NCBI GenBank assembly: GCA_950295325.1
Contig: OX485804.1
Span: 8,000,001 to 8,060,000 of the forward strand
Origin: Polytrichum commune
Lineage: Eukaryota; Streptophyta; Polytrichopsida; Polytrichales; Polytrichaceae
Reading direction: 5' to 3'
Length of the DNA stretch: 60,000 bases
A model generated the notes under the pieces. The model ran no database searches and was not told where the DNA came from. It worked only from the letters and a program-made list of their open reading frames with translations. A program made the position numbers and the translations under genes. This document shows, in pieces, positions 1-12,172 of the stretch; positions within the stretch are counted from its first letter, which is position 1; every line of letters starts with the position of its first letter.

Positions 1-1290
1 ACCATGCCCAAAAACTTCCCAAGCACTGCTGGACATAGATGTTTTTTCGAAGCTGGCATACTATAATTGATTCGACCCGACTTGTTTGAGCATATAGTAC
101 CTCCCAAAACCTCATTTGAAGCAGCCAAATCTGTCGCATGGACTCTACTTCCAGAAACAGATAATACATAGATCAAAAAGCTTTGAAGGAAACTTCTGGA
201 GAAACCGGAGTCCTTATTGAAGGATACTTCTCATACTGAAACACTCAAAAAGAGAATAATGGTATTCTGGCTATGAACATGCCATGTATTGTATTCCATA
301 TAGAAGCTATGTGAACCTACCTAACAGAAAGGCATTACTTCAATCAATGTCATTAACATTGTAAATCGCACGTTCTGACAAGCTTAATGGCACTACCATT
401 CATTTAGTTGCCTAAGAGATCCCTCTCTATGCTTGAAACAACCATAGCCTATGCTTCGAAAAGACTATGATACAAAAAGAATTTTCATATTGCAACAGAC
501 AGTCAAGCAAACAATCACGATGCTACAGAAAAGAAGTCTTGTTGAGCAACCAACAGGCAAAGACCGCATACAATCATACATCTTGAGGATGATGCTAGTT
601 TGTTAAGTCATAATTCTCGTTCATGTGACTATGAGCAGTCACAGAGTTGGGAAACATGACATCTATTTAGGTGGAGTAATTATTGGGAATTATTTGTCTT
701 GTGAAGAGAACCTAATTCCACAGAGAATGCAAAATATAGTTTTTTACCGAATAGGAGATCGTTCTTTTCTATGCTTCCAGAGCCCGGTTTAATAAAAACT
801 CATCTCACATTGGGACCCATATCAATCACATATGTCATCAATGTGCAGAGGGTCAGGAACCTTCAATTTTGTTAACACTAGATGAGTGCACATAATAAAT
901 ACAAAATTACTTGTTCTTTGAAATTTCAAGCGCCTCTATCCTAATCACATTCTGAAAGTCCAGAGGGAGACCTTGAACACCAAAATTTCGAACCTCTGCT
1001 GAGACCAAAAAAAAAACTACCCACTAGTGCAGGGTGCAGTGCACAATCAGACACGAGGTATGAAGCCATGAAGATTTTGACATGGTAAACGTTGAAGATA
1101 CCCTGACAGAGCAGCAATTAATGCAGCAACAATAAAGTCTGAAAGAGGTTCGTAAGGTCAGAGCAGCTTATCATGCATATATGATTCATCACTGTGCAGA
1201 AGGTGCAGGAACCCATCTTTTCACTTGGCTTTGCTTGGGGCCTTTAGGATGCAGGTTGCAAAGAATGAATGAGCAGAACAAATTGACGGA
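1..1290. other. No gene seen; diverged repeat DNA
   Basis: I find no convincing coding region here. AT-rich sequence with no long open frame. A block near 572-660 recurs at 1785-1874, and a shorter phrase (tgtgcag..gtgcaggaacc-like, near 840 and near 1190) recurs loosely, so part of this stretch is duplicated non-coding DNA. Confidence 0.5.
572..660 (+). repeat. Direct repeat, copy 1
   Basis: About 89 bases that align with 1785-1874. Shared blocks include gaggatgatgctagtttgtt and cgttcatgtgactatga followed by cagtcacagag. Both copies carry TGACT/AGTCA words, the same word that dominates the CACTA element further right, so they may be CACTA-related remnants. That relation is only a guess. Confidence 0.7.
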
Positions 1291-1784
1291 TAATCACCGA
1301 TGAACCGGTGGAGTTTTAGAAAATACGGTTTGAAGTTCAAGATTCCAGGAAATAAAATCGATCATAATAGAGGGATCTAGAAAATATACCTCCTCGTGAG
1401 TCAAATTAATAAAGAAACAGAGAAAGTTGTCAACATGTATGTAAGCGGCTGGACTTGGAAACAACAGTGGGGATCTCAACCGATTATGCCCACAAAGCCC
1501 TCCGGACACTGATTGCAAACAAGGTGAGTTTGAGACATCCTCCTCCTGGTTCATCTTTTGTTCTTTATAATCATCATGTAGAACAACTACAACTTCTTCT
1601 ACGTAGGAACTTAAATGAGTCTTGTGTCTGCGGACAATTTTGGGCACAATGGGTAAATCTGTTACTCATCCTAGTTCATATGTTACTTAGCAGTCGGTTC
1701 ATTGAGTGGGTCTCGTATGCAATACAAGGCCAACAAGCAAACATACCAAGAAGGGCCAACAAGGCCAACAAGCAAAGTCCAAAT

Positions 1785-1874
1785 ACAGTCATGCATGTTG
1801 AGGATGATGCTAGTTTGTTAGTCAGAAATCTCGTTCATGTGACTATGATCAGTCACAGAGACTGGAAAACATGA
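1785..1874 (+). repeat. Direct repeat, copy 2
   Basis: Partner of the block at 572-660, in the same orientation, about 1.2 kb apart. It diverges by scattered substitutions and small indels and ends in the same gaaaacatgac-like sequence. Confidence 0.7.
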
Positions 1875-2024
1875 CTGCGTGCTTCGAGGAAAGCAAACAC
1901 CGAATCGAGGTGTTTGATGACTATGTTAATTCCCTCATCATCCACGTAGATTGATAACCTCGCAATCACTACCACTCACTCATCAGGCGGCTAAGAAATC
2001 CGTATATTGAGTTAGTACACTCAC

Positions 2025-3002
2025 CGACGGTTTGTGCGGTCCTCGAGGGGGCTTTCCCACTCCTACTATGTAGAGCTCATCATTGCAATTGCCACGCTCG
2101 GCATCGTTGTCGACGTCAGTTGCGCTGTCCGGTTTCGACTCTTCGCTGTGCCACTCCTCGGAGCTGCTGTTCAAGCTCTCCGCGCATTCACGAGAAACCG
2201 GGCAGATCTGATCCTGCTGTGCGTTCCTTGCAGAGCGCAACGTTCTTCGAGCTTCAGGTGGCGGTTTGCGGAGTCGCTTACTCCGACGCACGAACTCAGC
2301 ACCAGCTCCTCTGTTGTCGAAACCATGCAGAAACGGGTGCTTACTATCAGGTTAGGAGATGGGAGCGCGATTTCGCAGCTCAGGATCGACCTCACTAGCT
2401 GGTATGGACCCCGCAGGATCAACCTATTTCGCTGGTATGGACCCCGCAGGTATTAACCTAGTTAACTCTTGTACTCAAATCAAACCCTAAAGATACTTCC
2501 TGAACACCATGCCTTGCACAAATATTATTAAATTGCTGACAACATTTGCGACTTGCTGCTATAATGAGACAGGACTTGAAGATCACGAAACTGGAGTTAG
2601 GGTTTTGGCATCTGACAGCAAGTCGAGGAGGCTGGGAGGAGTTACAAGTTGGAGCTAGGGTTTAGGGTTTCGGTACCCTAGGGCGTTTTCTTGGCTCAAG
2701 AGGCTGATGGCGCCGCCGCCGCGTGTGTGATGAGAGTTGCCGCGATTGCCCTCTCCTCCCACCGCTGAGGGGTTCAAGGAGACTGCCAGCGCCGGGATTT
2801 CGAGCTCCTGTAGCTTGAGGGAGTTTTTGACTAGATTCAACTGCCGCAGCCTCTCGTACTCTGGAACCTCGAGTTCCTCGTCCCTCCCAAATCCTTCCTC
2901 CAAGCCCTGATCAGATTGCTCGGATCCCCGCTGTCCGGAGGAGGTGTCGGTTTCGTCCTCAGTCGCTGAAGGCGCTTCAGCCGCGTGCGTGATCGTCCCC
3001 AT
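2025..3002 (-). CDS. Unrecognised host gene, first two exons (partial)
   Basis: Two exons join in frame. Exon 1 runs 3002 to 2677 from an ATG and ends at a GTACCG donor. Exon 2 runs 2310 to 2025, opened by a ..GACAACAG acceptor and closed by a strong GTGAGT donor. Together they give 204 codons with no stop, and the phases match. The N-terminal part is acidic (EDETDTSSGQ..DEELEV). It is followed by YERLRQLNLVKN, a charged helix resembling motifs common in plant nuclear proteins such as WDR76-like proteins. Exon 2 starts with the basic RRSKRLRKPPPE stretch, like a nuclear localisation or AT-hook-like signal, then a Ser/Glu-rich region. The locus is richer in G+C and CpG than its surroundings, as expected for host genic DNA. 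I could not find the later exons, so the product is unknown. A nuclear role is inference. Confidence 0.45.
2399..2453. repeat. Short tandem duplication in a probable intron
   Basis: The phrase gctggtatggaccccgcagg occurs twice, about 33 bases apart, within the intron of the minus-strand gene (2311-2676). Confidence 0.7.
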
Positions 3003-3744
3003 GGCTCGGAGAATCAGTGGCAGTGAGGCATGGGAGGCAATCTTCAGGCCTTGCCATTGCCATTTTGAGTACTCACAGGTACAATCCGCTGCCACCAACA
3101 ATCGCCAAGAAAATCTTAACGTTTGTTGGGTCAGGGAGTAAATGTGTGTTGGAAAAGGGATACGCCGCCGATCCTTGTATCTGCGTTCATCTAAGGGACC
3201 TGTAACGACCGTCGTTAGGTCGCAACTGTCATCCATTCTTCGATGATTCAAGTTGTTCAAGGGATTTGCAGAGCTTGGTGAAGGATTTTATGACCTGCAT
3301 CAGTCATCATCTTGGTTTTTGGGTCTGTACAAAGTCACCATACTTTGTACTTGTTTCAGTTAGAAGAAATTGGACTTAGTCCCAATCAACGATTGTAACT
3401 TTGAAGTCACTTTTGGACCGTTATGTCTGCTCAGGAAAATTTGACCTAATGATGCTCTCCAACTCGGGGAGGTTTAGATCAAGTCACACCAGAGTTCCCA
3501 TGTACGAGGTTAGTTGCGACAACACTAGGGAATGCATAATCTGCTCCAGTTAACAGTCTTTTATCATTGTTGCCACCTCCAATATCTTCATTGTCCATTC
3601 CACTTTTTGAATTTGATGTTTGATCATGTTTGTAAGAGACTTGAGTCCCCTTAGAAGAGAAAGTTCAAAATCAAAGTTAGGTCACAAAATTCAAAATCCA
3701 TACTAGAAGACTATGTAATTTATTTGAGCAACTGGTTTTCCCCA

Positions 3745-5491
3745 ATCTGTGCAGGAGAGAATTGGGATTGCACAATGAAGACAAGCCTTCAGTTGCTGCA
3801 ACACTTTGATTCAGTTTCATCTCTAGCTTGTTCAAGGTACAGATTCCTCCAGCATATTTCATTAGTGACCAGTTCTAACCACCTCAACCAACTTCACTGT
3901 TGGATATGCTTAGCCTAAACCAGAAACCTGAAGTAGGACGTCTTTTAGCTTGATTGCAAATGTGCTCTTTACAAGAATCTGTTCACAAAGTTGAAACCTT
4001 GGAATATGCAGGATTTTGTGCAGATTGGATGCAGATTGGACGCGGAGTGGATGCTCAGCAGCAGCCTTCGACCGTTTCATTGCTTTTTTGCTTCTTCTTT
4101 TTCGATTGCTTTGTTGTGGGTAAATCAATCCTTGTTTCTAAAGATCAGAATTGCAAATTGAGAGCGTTATATCTATTCACAGTAGCCAAGATGTTCTAAA
4201 AGAGGCAGGGGTTTATGAAATGCTTATCCTAAGGCACGGAATATCTGCTTAATCATGCTGGCATAAATTCATTCCAGGTACGTTTTGGATACTGATCTTG
4301 AGATGGAATTGTCACACTGAACAACTTTCTGGACCAATCATTGCTTGCTTGTAGCGATACTGATTAATGGTTGTGATCGTGTCCTGCAGGTTATCAAGAA
4401 AAATTCTACTTCAATCCTGGTGATACAGGCTTCAAAGTGAGTGCCTCCAGATGGTCAACTTTTTCTGTTAATATTCTGAATGTTTTGTTCGTAGGTATTT
4501 TGAATCACAGTTGTGTGCACGTTGGGAGTACTAAGGATGCTTAGATGTACTGACGAGCACCAAGTCTTAGAATTATTTTCCAATAAGTTGTTCGTTCAAG
4601 ACTTTGTTTAGTACATTATCTCATTCCAAGCATAAATGAATTATATACTCAATGTGATACCGATGTTAGCTTCACCATTGGCAGGAAATCTCCAGGCGTC
4701 CTAAGGGAGTGGAAACTGTCTCTGTTAAGAGAGTTGTACACTTTCTCTTAATTTTAAGCCAGTTCTATGACTGCCTAAAGTGCCAATTCCTACATCGATC
4801 CATTGCTTAGCACTCAGAAGTAACCCTTGCATGTATTCAAATTGTCATGAATTTACACTGACTGATGTCAGCTCATGTTAAGTAAGAACTACATTATTTA
4901 TGTCACTAATTCATGAGCTTCCCTAATTCTATGTATCTAGCCTATTCATTGGTGACATTGTGTAACAACATCCAATTAGCGGTCTTGTTCACATGTAGTG
5001 GAGTTACATTTGACAGATATTAGACCATAGGATGTGATTAGCACTGGTAGTTTCACCCTCTTTTCCATCGATTTGTATGTAAGAGCATACCAGAGTCATC
5101 CTGTTAACTCAGATTAGACTTTGGGTCCGGGTTTGGTTGTATTGCATAGAACACCTTCATGTTTGCTTCAAGTTTTTGGTGGCAGCTTAGAGGAAGTGTG
5201 GGTGTTTGAACTAGAAACATTCTATTTCAGTTTCAACTTTTGTTACAACTTGAAAAGCGACTCAATCAGTTTTCATAACAGTGTGAGTAACATGGATAGG
5301 ACAGAGTACATAATGTTATTTGAATTGAGCTTCGCTTCTCTGACCAAATAGATGACAAGCTCATTGAAGTCAACCAAAAGCAGTGCAGAACAACAAAATC
5401 TACTCTACAATCTGCAGCGTTCCTGGGAACAGAAACTGGAATGAGTACTTCGCCAATGGGGCTTCCTCGTGTCCGAGATGCATTCAAATAG
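3745..5491 (+). CDS. Possible multi-exon host gene (tentative)
   Basis: Several short plus-strand stretches are bounded by plausible splice sites. One is 4390-4436, preceded by cctgcag and followed by gtgagt, reading VIKKNSTSILVIQAS. Another starts at 4685 after ttggcag and joins it in phase as KKSPGVLREWKLSLLRE. A last one starts near 5352 after ccaaatag and ends with a TAG at 5489-5491, reading DDKLIEVNQKQC and ending SPMGLPRVRDAFK. The pieces look protein-like, but I cannot link all exons nor recognise a family. The 5' portion (3754-3840 and the ORF near 4205) is less certain. It could be a real short-exon gene or chance splice signals. Confidence 0.3.
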
Positions 5492-5537
5492 TAGGTGCGT
5501 TTTATTCCTCCTTCACCTTGGAGTCAGACACAGACTC

Positions 5538-5622
5538 TGTGAATGGATACTGTGCAGGTGCCAGTCTTTCGAACGCTTACTGTGAATGGATACTGTGCAG
5601 GTCCCTTTCGAACGCTTACTTG
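5538..5622. repeat. Tandem duplication, about 40-base unit
   Basis: The phrase gtgaatggatactgtgcagg is followed by a ctttcgaacgcttac phrase, and the pair occurs twice in a row. The 5492-6650 stretch otherwise shows no gene I can support. Confidence 0.75.
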
Positions 5623-6855
5623 AAGGTGCTCTGTCACATTGAATTATACTGTAAATGAAATAAATCAGATTTGACTCCTGGAATTTCTGTCAAGTCATCG
5701 TTTCTATTACACTATACTAATCAATAAAAGTTCTATATGGACAACAGTAATCAATGTATCTAAGTGAAGTTTGACTTGAGTGTCTGAAACCAGGAAACTT
5801 GAGATGTGTCAGTATGGTTTGAATTATTCCTTTTTCTTCTGCTCCTAAATTGAAACTGTCTTTCTTTGCAGGGGGATATTTAAATATCTTTTGGGAGGTT
5901 TGACTGTGGTGTGGTGTATGCGCTCATTTACAAGTTTACTGTCAGTACTTGTACCGCATGCTGACGAGCACAGATCTTTAGTTGTGCAGATTTTTTTTCT
6001 TTGTAGTGCATCCACCTCACTTTCTGCATCCCTTGGATATTTACACTCACATCTCAAAAGTTACAATCTGTTGACACTTTTCTTGCATCACTGCATACTA
6101 CAAACTGGACCTTGAGATTGAAGATCCTGCTAGTAAAGACGGATCCTGCTAGTAGTAGTATGGACCTCACACCCAGCTCTATTTAATTTGTTTAATCTTA
6201 ATCTTTTTTTTACCTGTTTGCACACCACTAGTGCTTTTAATTGAAAAGAGCATTTGACATCATTGATTTTTCTCCTATGGGTGCAATCTGTGGAGTGCAC
6301 GGGTATACTTTATGCAATCTAGTGGAAAATTTGTCTAAGAGTAGTTCTGGTCTTGCATGTCATCAGTGCACCTAATCATGGGCTTCTTATCACAAGACTT
6401 TGTGGCTGTAGAGTGGTCGTGCAAGATATCACGCCCTGGTAGCGGTTGATGGCAATGAGCAGTCACTAGAGTTGTTTACGAAGTTGTGATTCTTTATACT
6501 GGTGGCAGCCCTTTGCAAGCAGTGAGCAACCACAAACTGTTGTGACATTGTTGAAATTGTTTTCTAAATTGAAATGTATCCAATAAATTCCTCCAGGTGG
6601 ATGGGAGCGTGGTTTTTTGAACAGGAGCAAGTGCCATTGACCGCTTTACATTGACAAATGGCTAGGTGTGGAGCGACGGAGCCAAGCGACCTCCACCTCT
6701 GGGAATTGGAGGAGAGAGAAGCAGATAGGCTGGGGCTAACAAGTTACCGGTGCCCATGCAGGAATTGTATGGGAGGTCGTTGCATCAGTAGGGCAACCAT
6801 TCGCAAGCATCTGAGGACCATCGGAAGAGACCCTCAATTCACTGTGCCTATTTTG

Positions 6856-7109
6856 GTATGTCTATAATACTAGGGAAACTGCTGAAATATGACTGAACAT
6901 TTCAATATGACCTGTCTGATATGACTAGATCTTATTAGAATTTGTGACTAAGTCTAGTCACATATGACTAATTTTTATATGATCGACTAAAACAAGTAAC
7001 ATGACACTAAAACTAGTCACAAATTTTGATAGTGACAGTTTGTGATGTAATAAGCAAGTCATTTGATGGCCAGTGCTAAAATACTTTCAATTATTAATCC
7101 CAAGAGTGT
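6856..7109 (+). other. CACTA transposase intron 1 rich in TGACTA words
   Basis: The intron opens at the GTATGT donor after exon 1 and carries many TGACTA, TAGTCA and ACTAGTCAC words (6895-7020). These are the same words that fill the 3' subterminal region. The acceptor is uncertain (7109 chosen to keep frame). Confidence 0.55.
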
Positions 7110-7970
7110 GGGATGCTCAGGCGGGTCTCGTGGATGCGGAGACAGACATTGTTGAAGAGGAAGTCAGGGAAAACCCTCACCAACTTGAAGACAACAATGG
7201 AGGCATGGACGCCATAAGAATGATCATGGAGTGCCTCTCTAGATACGATAACCTCGAGGACGAAGACCGTGAGGATTGTAGAAGAACAAACGATGTGGAG
7301 GAGGATGACGCAATCCCCGGGGAGGAAGGGGAGTGCACGGCAGATTTAATGGAGGAATTACTTGCGCATGCCCGAACTCCCCTCTTTGCAGGTGCCACAA
7401 CAAGTCGCTTGGTCTCAACTCTACTGCTCCTCAATTGCTTTGCGGTGTTTGGAGTATCGAATGCATTTGCTGACGAACTACTTCAACTGCTGCACCTTAT
7501 CCTTCCAAGCGACAATTACCTACCCCGTTCCCACTATGAAGCCCGGAAGTATGTGGTGAAGCTGGGACTGTCCTATAATAACATTCATGCATGCCGCAAT
7601 GGATGTTGCCTGTTCAGGAAGGAGTTGCAGGATGCGAAGTCCTGTCCAAAGTGCAACGCCCCGAGATACAAGTCGGAGTCCAGCAGAATCCCATCCAAAA
7701 TCCTACGCCATTTTCCGTTGATTCCCCGTCTGAAGCGCATGTACCGGTGCAAAAGATTGGCGTCACTTAACAAATGGCACGCCAATCAGAAGAAGGAGGG
7801 TATTAACGTGGAATGCGTCCCCGACTTGAAGGCCTGGAAGCATATTGAGTCGTTGGATGCCAACTTTACAGATGAGCATAGGAACATACGCTTGGGGATG
7901 GCATTGGACGGTGTGAATCCGTTCGGAAACCAGTCGCTCAGTCACTCGACATGGCCGGTCCTTCTGGTGA

Positions 7971-8038
7971 ACTATAATTTGCCTGCATGGCTAGTGACAA
8001 AGCCATTCTTCATCATGCTTGCATTGCTTATTCCAGGT
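7971..8038 (+). repeat. 68-base repeat spanning the exon 2 end, copy 1
   Basis: Runs from actataatttgcctgcatgg to ttccaggt. The same sequence with a few changes lies at 8290-8357 around the next acceptor, so exon 2's tail and the exon 3 boundary are duplicated. Confidence 0.9.
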
Positions 8039-8051
8039 AATGCTTACACTT

Positions 8052-8289
8052 AGAACTGATGACTGCATCTAGTAACCAACATGGTAAGAAGGTTGACTGT
8101 GAATAATGCAATTTCTGAAACCAGTCACTGGTTCCAGTATATACACTCAGAATTGTTGACTGCATCTAGTAGCCAGCATGGTAATCGGGTTGACTGTGAA
8201 TAGTGCAATTTCTGAAACCAGTCACTGGTTCCAGTATCTACACTCAGAATTGCTGACTACATCTAGTAACGAGCATGGTAAGAAGATGG
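8052..8289. repeat. About 96-base tandem repeats in intron 2
   Basis: Two and a half units, each with ttgactg(c/t)..tctagta, a tgaatagtgcaatttctgaa block and ccagtcactggttccagta. Related units recur in intron 3. Confidence 0.9.
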
Positions 8290-8357
8290 ACTATAATTCG
8301 CCTGCATGACTAGTGACAAAGTCATTTCTCATCAAGTTTGCATTGCTTATTCCAGGT
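8290..8357 (+). repeat. 68-base repeat at the exon 3 acceptor, copy 2
   Basis: Second copy of the exon 2 tail. Both copies end in ttccag|gt. In the first the GT serves as donor; in the second the AG serves as acceptor. The intron therefore equals one duplicated unit. Confidence 0.9.
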
Positions 8358-8889
8358 CGCGAGAGCGTGACCTCAGAGAACATCGATGTGTACCTTACTC
8401 CACTGATTGAAGAGCTCTTGGAACTTTGGAAAGGGGTACCAGCCATAGATGTGTCTGAAGAGCCCCCAAGATAACATTTTAAACTACGGGCTCTACTTCT
8501 TTGGTGCATTCACGACTTCCCTGCGTACGGACTCACATCTGGGCAAGTCACAAAAGTGTATAGAGCGTGTACCGAGTGTGGGCCAGATGTTACAACTCGG
8601 CGGTCAAAGGCTCTCGGAAAGAATGTATATTTAGGTCACCGCCGGTATCTCAGTAGATGGCATCCATATCGTAGGCTCAAGCATTCATTTGATGGTCAAC
8701 AGGAGTACCGACCTCCCCCTCCAATTCTAACAGGATGAGACATCAAGGGCTATGCACAAGAAAGATTGTCCTTCCTGCAAGAGTCACAGGGAAGAAGAGG
8801 TGGAGGAGAAGGCGACCCCATTCAGCGCACCGGAGTGAAGCGGCTCTCAGCTCTGTATAAGCTTCCGTATTGGCAGGTACTTAGCGCAT

Positions 8890-9190
8890 TCACAGGTTCC
8901 AGTAACTGACATTTAGAATTGTTGACTGAATCTAGTAACAAACACGCTTATTTGGTTGAATGTTCATAGTGCAATTTCAGGAATCAATCACTGGTTCCAG
9001 TAACTGGCAGTTAGAATTATTGACTGACTCTAGTAACAAACACGGTTAGCAGGTTGAATGTGAATAGTGCAATTTATGAAATCAATCACTGGTTCCAGTA
9101 CGTTCAGTTATAATTGTTGACTGACTCTAGTAACCTGGTTGGTAAGAAGAGTGACTGTGAATAGTGCAATTTCAGAAATCCATGACTGCC
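8890..9190. repeat. About 96-base tandem repeats in intron 3
   Basis: Three diverged units of the intron 2 repeat: ttgactga.tctagtaac, gtgcaattt..gaaatcaatc, actggttccagta. They sit between the KLPYWQ exon end (donor at 8877) and the acceptor at 9300. Confidence 0.88.
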
Positions 9191-11255
9191 AGTGTGGATG
9201 ATCCAAAATATGGATCTATATCTTTTCAATGAATGCTTAAGAGTCTTTGTCGAAAGTGAGTAAATCTGACGCTGGAATGCTTTGCTGGGATTTCTGGCAG
9301 GACCTCCTCATTAGACATCTTTTGGATCCCATGCACTGCGAAAAAAACATCTGCGAGAACGTGATGAAAACAATTTGGGGAGTCCGTGACACTTTGAAGG
9401 CCCGGCTAGACTTAAAAGATGCCAACATTCGACAATATCTGCACCCTCTTCAAGGAAGGAAACATGGGTCTGTCGTACTTCCAACAACTCCATATGTACT
9501 ATCGAAAGAAGAGAAGGCAAAATTCATAGACATTATCCGCAATTTGAAAACTCCTACGAACTACGTTGGCCAACTTGCAAAATGCATTGCGTCGGATGGG
9601 GACTTGAAGGGGCTGAAATCTCATGACTACCATGTCTTGATGCAACAATTGCTCCCCTTGTGTTTGCGCACTCTCTTAGACAGGGATACGCGGGTGGCAA
9701 TAATGCGGCTTAGCCGGGTGCTTGTACGATTGTGCGCAAAATCCGTAGATCCCTCGTCCATAGAACAGTTATTGGAGTACACAGCTGAGACTCTATGCAT
9801 GCTAGAGATGGTTTTCCACCTTCATTCTTTGATGTCATGTCGCACCTCCCCATTCACCTGGTGCAGCAGTTGGATATATGTGGTCCCGTACACACCCGAT
9901 GGATGTATCCTATTGAGCGGTACCTGAAGAGACTGAAGGGCTATGTTAGGCAACGAGCAAAACCTGAGGGATCCATGGCGAGGGGGTACACAATAGAGGA
10001 GGCGTTAGGATTTTGCACAGAGTACATGCAAGACTGTGAGCTAACACGCAGGAGGACTTGGGACGATGAAGAGGAAGTAGGGGCCAAGAGTGAGGTTGCG
10101 GAGGGTACAGGTCGATATCGACTCTTGACATCAGAGCTGAGGGCACGGATTCACGAGTTTGTTCTCACGAATGCTGAGCCTCTACAGTCATACAGAGAGT
10201 AAGCATCACATGTTTTAGTCATGCACTCTGTCTAGAAGGGACAATGTGACTCTATAGTCAACAAAGGTCTATTGCGTACTAATTTCAGTCATCATATTGC
10301 AACACATGACTAGAGAATTAGATGTTGATGACGTTTACATTTATCTGCCGGCTGTTTTTGTTATGTAACTAATTTCCATCCACTGTGGCTTTCAATCAGA
10401 CGTCACTACTTGGAGATGGAAACGCGGCACAGAATGCGTGCAGAGATACGTCGTCGATCACGGGGCAGAAGAGCAGAGTATCCAGCAATCGCAAGGAATG
10501 AGCAGTTTTCTGAGTGGTTTCCTATCGCGGTGCAACGGGATGTGGCAGCAGGCACAGAGGTCCATGAAGATATTCTTGGCCTTGTCCTACCACCTTCATG
10601 CGAGGCAAAATCGTATCGTAGCATGTATGCATACGGAAACCATATACGTGTGCGAGGAGCAGAGGGCCACTTGGCAACGTGCGACAGCGGAGTAACTGCA
10701 ACATTCTCACAATCTTGCCGTTCCAGCAGAAAGGATAAGAATCATAGGCTTGCGAACGTGGAGTACGTGGGGTGGGTCGAAGAGATTATTGGGGCTGACT
10801 ATGGGAAGTTCGAAATACTCCTACTGTATTGTAAGTGGGTCCGCGCCACGTGGATTGGGCCACGGGCAACTATGAAAAGAGATGAGTACGGTTTCACTCT
10901 CGTGAACATTGACCGCACCATTCCGTACTCATCAGATTCGTTTGCGTTTCCTCTTCATGCTCAACAGGTCTTCTTTGTTGACGATGTGGCACATCCTGGA
11001 TGGAAGGTAGTTCTACGCAAAGAGGCACGAAGTGTGAGAGTGACTTCCATGGCTGAAGGAAGACCAGATCTACACTGCCTAAGCTTATGCGACGATGTTG
11101 TAACTCAGGGATTGATGGCACATCATGTCGCTGATGATACCGTAGCAATGCCACCTGTTTTATCAAGTTCCAGGGAGCTTTCTAGCAACGAGGTGCAGCT
11201 TGCTATGCAAATGGAGGATACAGAGGCAGACTACAATGATGAATCACCACAGTAG

Positions 11256-12172
11256 GACTGTAGGAGCCCAACCACTATCTGTTAAATTTTGGTACAGCAA
11301 AGGAGTAGTCACAGAGATTGCACAGTTAACAAATTAAAGTTGTATGGACAAAGGGGGTTCATTACCAATATAAGTAAAGGAAATTGTGTCTGTGACTATG
11401 TTATATCGCAGTCATGACTGAATCCAGTAAAGAAAACTGTCCACATGACTACGTTATTTTGCAAACACTTTGGCATCTCAAAAAAGTATGGGAAGGTGAT
11501 CAATAACGGCTTTGTTGTGAGCATGGGAATTCTGTAGCCTGGTTAAGCATACACGGCAATGTCGTGCATCTGAAAAGAAAGTGGGAAGATATTCCAAGTG
11601 GAATCATGAATTCTGGACGCCCAAGCCAATTACTTACTAATTTTTGAAGGTGTGTTTAGTTCCTGTTTCTATGATGGGGCGCCTCTAAAATGATACGTGA
11701 TCATGTTTGCGCGTAGACATGGTAGTGTTGAATAGACGAGCTATTATGTAAGTGAAGATTATAGACCTACTTCTATATCACAACACTCACCCATGGAGCC
11801 AACGACTAGAGGACTTCAAAATCATCTGATAGAAATATATGACTACTATTAGTCAGGTTATTTACTACATGAAGTCATCTAGTCACCCAAACCAACTATC
11901 TTACTACACTAAGACATACATAACGCATTAGCATTAGCATGACTACACATAGTGAGCACTCATAGCATGACTCTGGGAACCGGGCAGGAGAACATATGTC
12001 CCGTTCCCGTAGACGTTCCCACCCAGGTCCTCAAAAATATGACTACGTATATGACTAGACCATGACTGGACCCTCTTAGGACTGATTTTAGACTAAACCA
12101 ATGACTGAGGTGACTACATAGTCATATGCCCTTAGTCACATCCGGTCACATTGGGCTGGTTTTCTCGTAGTG
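11256..12172. mobile_element. CACTA 3' subterminal region and right terminus
   Basis: Downstream of the transposase stop the sequence is full of TGACTA/TAGTCA words (about 11,840-12,140), a typical CACTA subterminal repeat region where the element's DNA-binding protein acts. It ends with gggctggttttctcgtagtg, whose complement begins CACTACGAGAAAACC, a canonical CACTA terminus (last base 12,172). The following TCC is the likely 3-base target duplication, but the left partner is absent. Confidence 0.85.
12158..12172 (-). repeat. CACTA terminal inverted repeat, right end
   Basis: Read on the minus strand it is CACTACGAGAAAACC, matching the conserved CACTA start. I searched the left part of the window by eye and did not find its inverted partner. 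Confidence 0.85.

Larger units (their letters stand above)
6658..11255 (+). pseudogene. CACTA (En/Spm) TNP2-type transposase, decayed
   Basis: Five exons rebuild a TNP2-class transposase of about 1,100 aa that would cut and move the CACTA element. Exon 1 (6658-6855) is the transposase-associated domain (CPCRNC core). Exon 2 (about 7110-8036) and exon 3 (8356-8876) hold the tnp2 domain: CRNGCCLF, CPKC, LGMALDGVNPFG, HDFPAYGLTSG, CTECG, YLGHRRYL, KLPYWQ. Exon 4 (9301-10198) continues with DLLIRHLLDPMHCEKN into DUF4218 (IERYLKRLKGYVR). Exon 5 (10400-11255) is DUF4216-like and ends in a stop. Breaks: an in-frame TAA at 8472-8474, a TGA at 8736-8738, and a one-base loss near 9815 in the DUF4218 region. 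Two of the three fit C-to-T change. Introns 2 and 3 carry shared repeats. It has no accessory TNPA-like partner in the window. Domain identity is secure; exact exon 2 start is not. Confidence 0.9.

Noticed and set aside
1455-1874. 139-codon plus-strand frame with an internal AAG|GTGAGT donor
   Set aside because: The donor is good and the preceding DYAHKALRTLIANK looks protein-like, but no acceptor-bounded partner exon or family could be found.
6100-6657. Left CACTA terminus
   Set aside because: I looked for CACTACGAGAAAACC and for a dense TGACTA region left of the transposase start and found neither.
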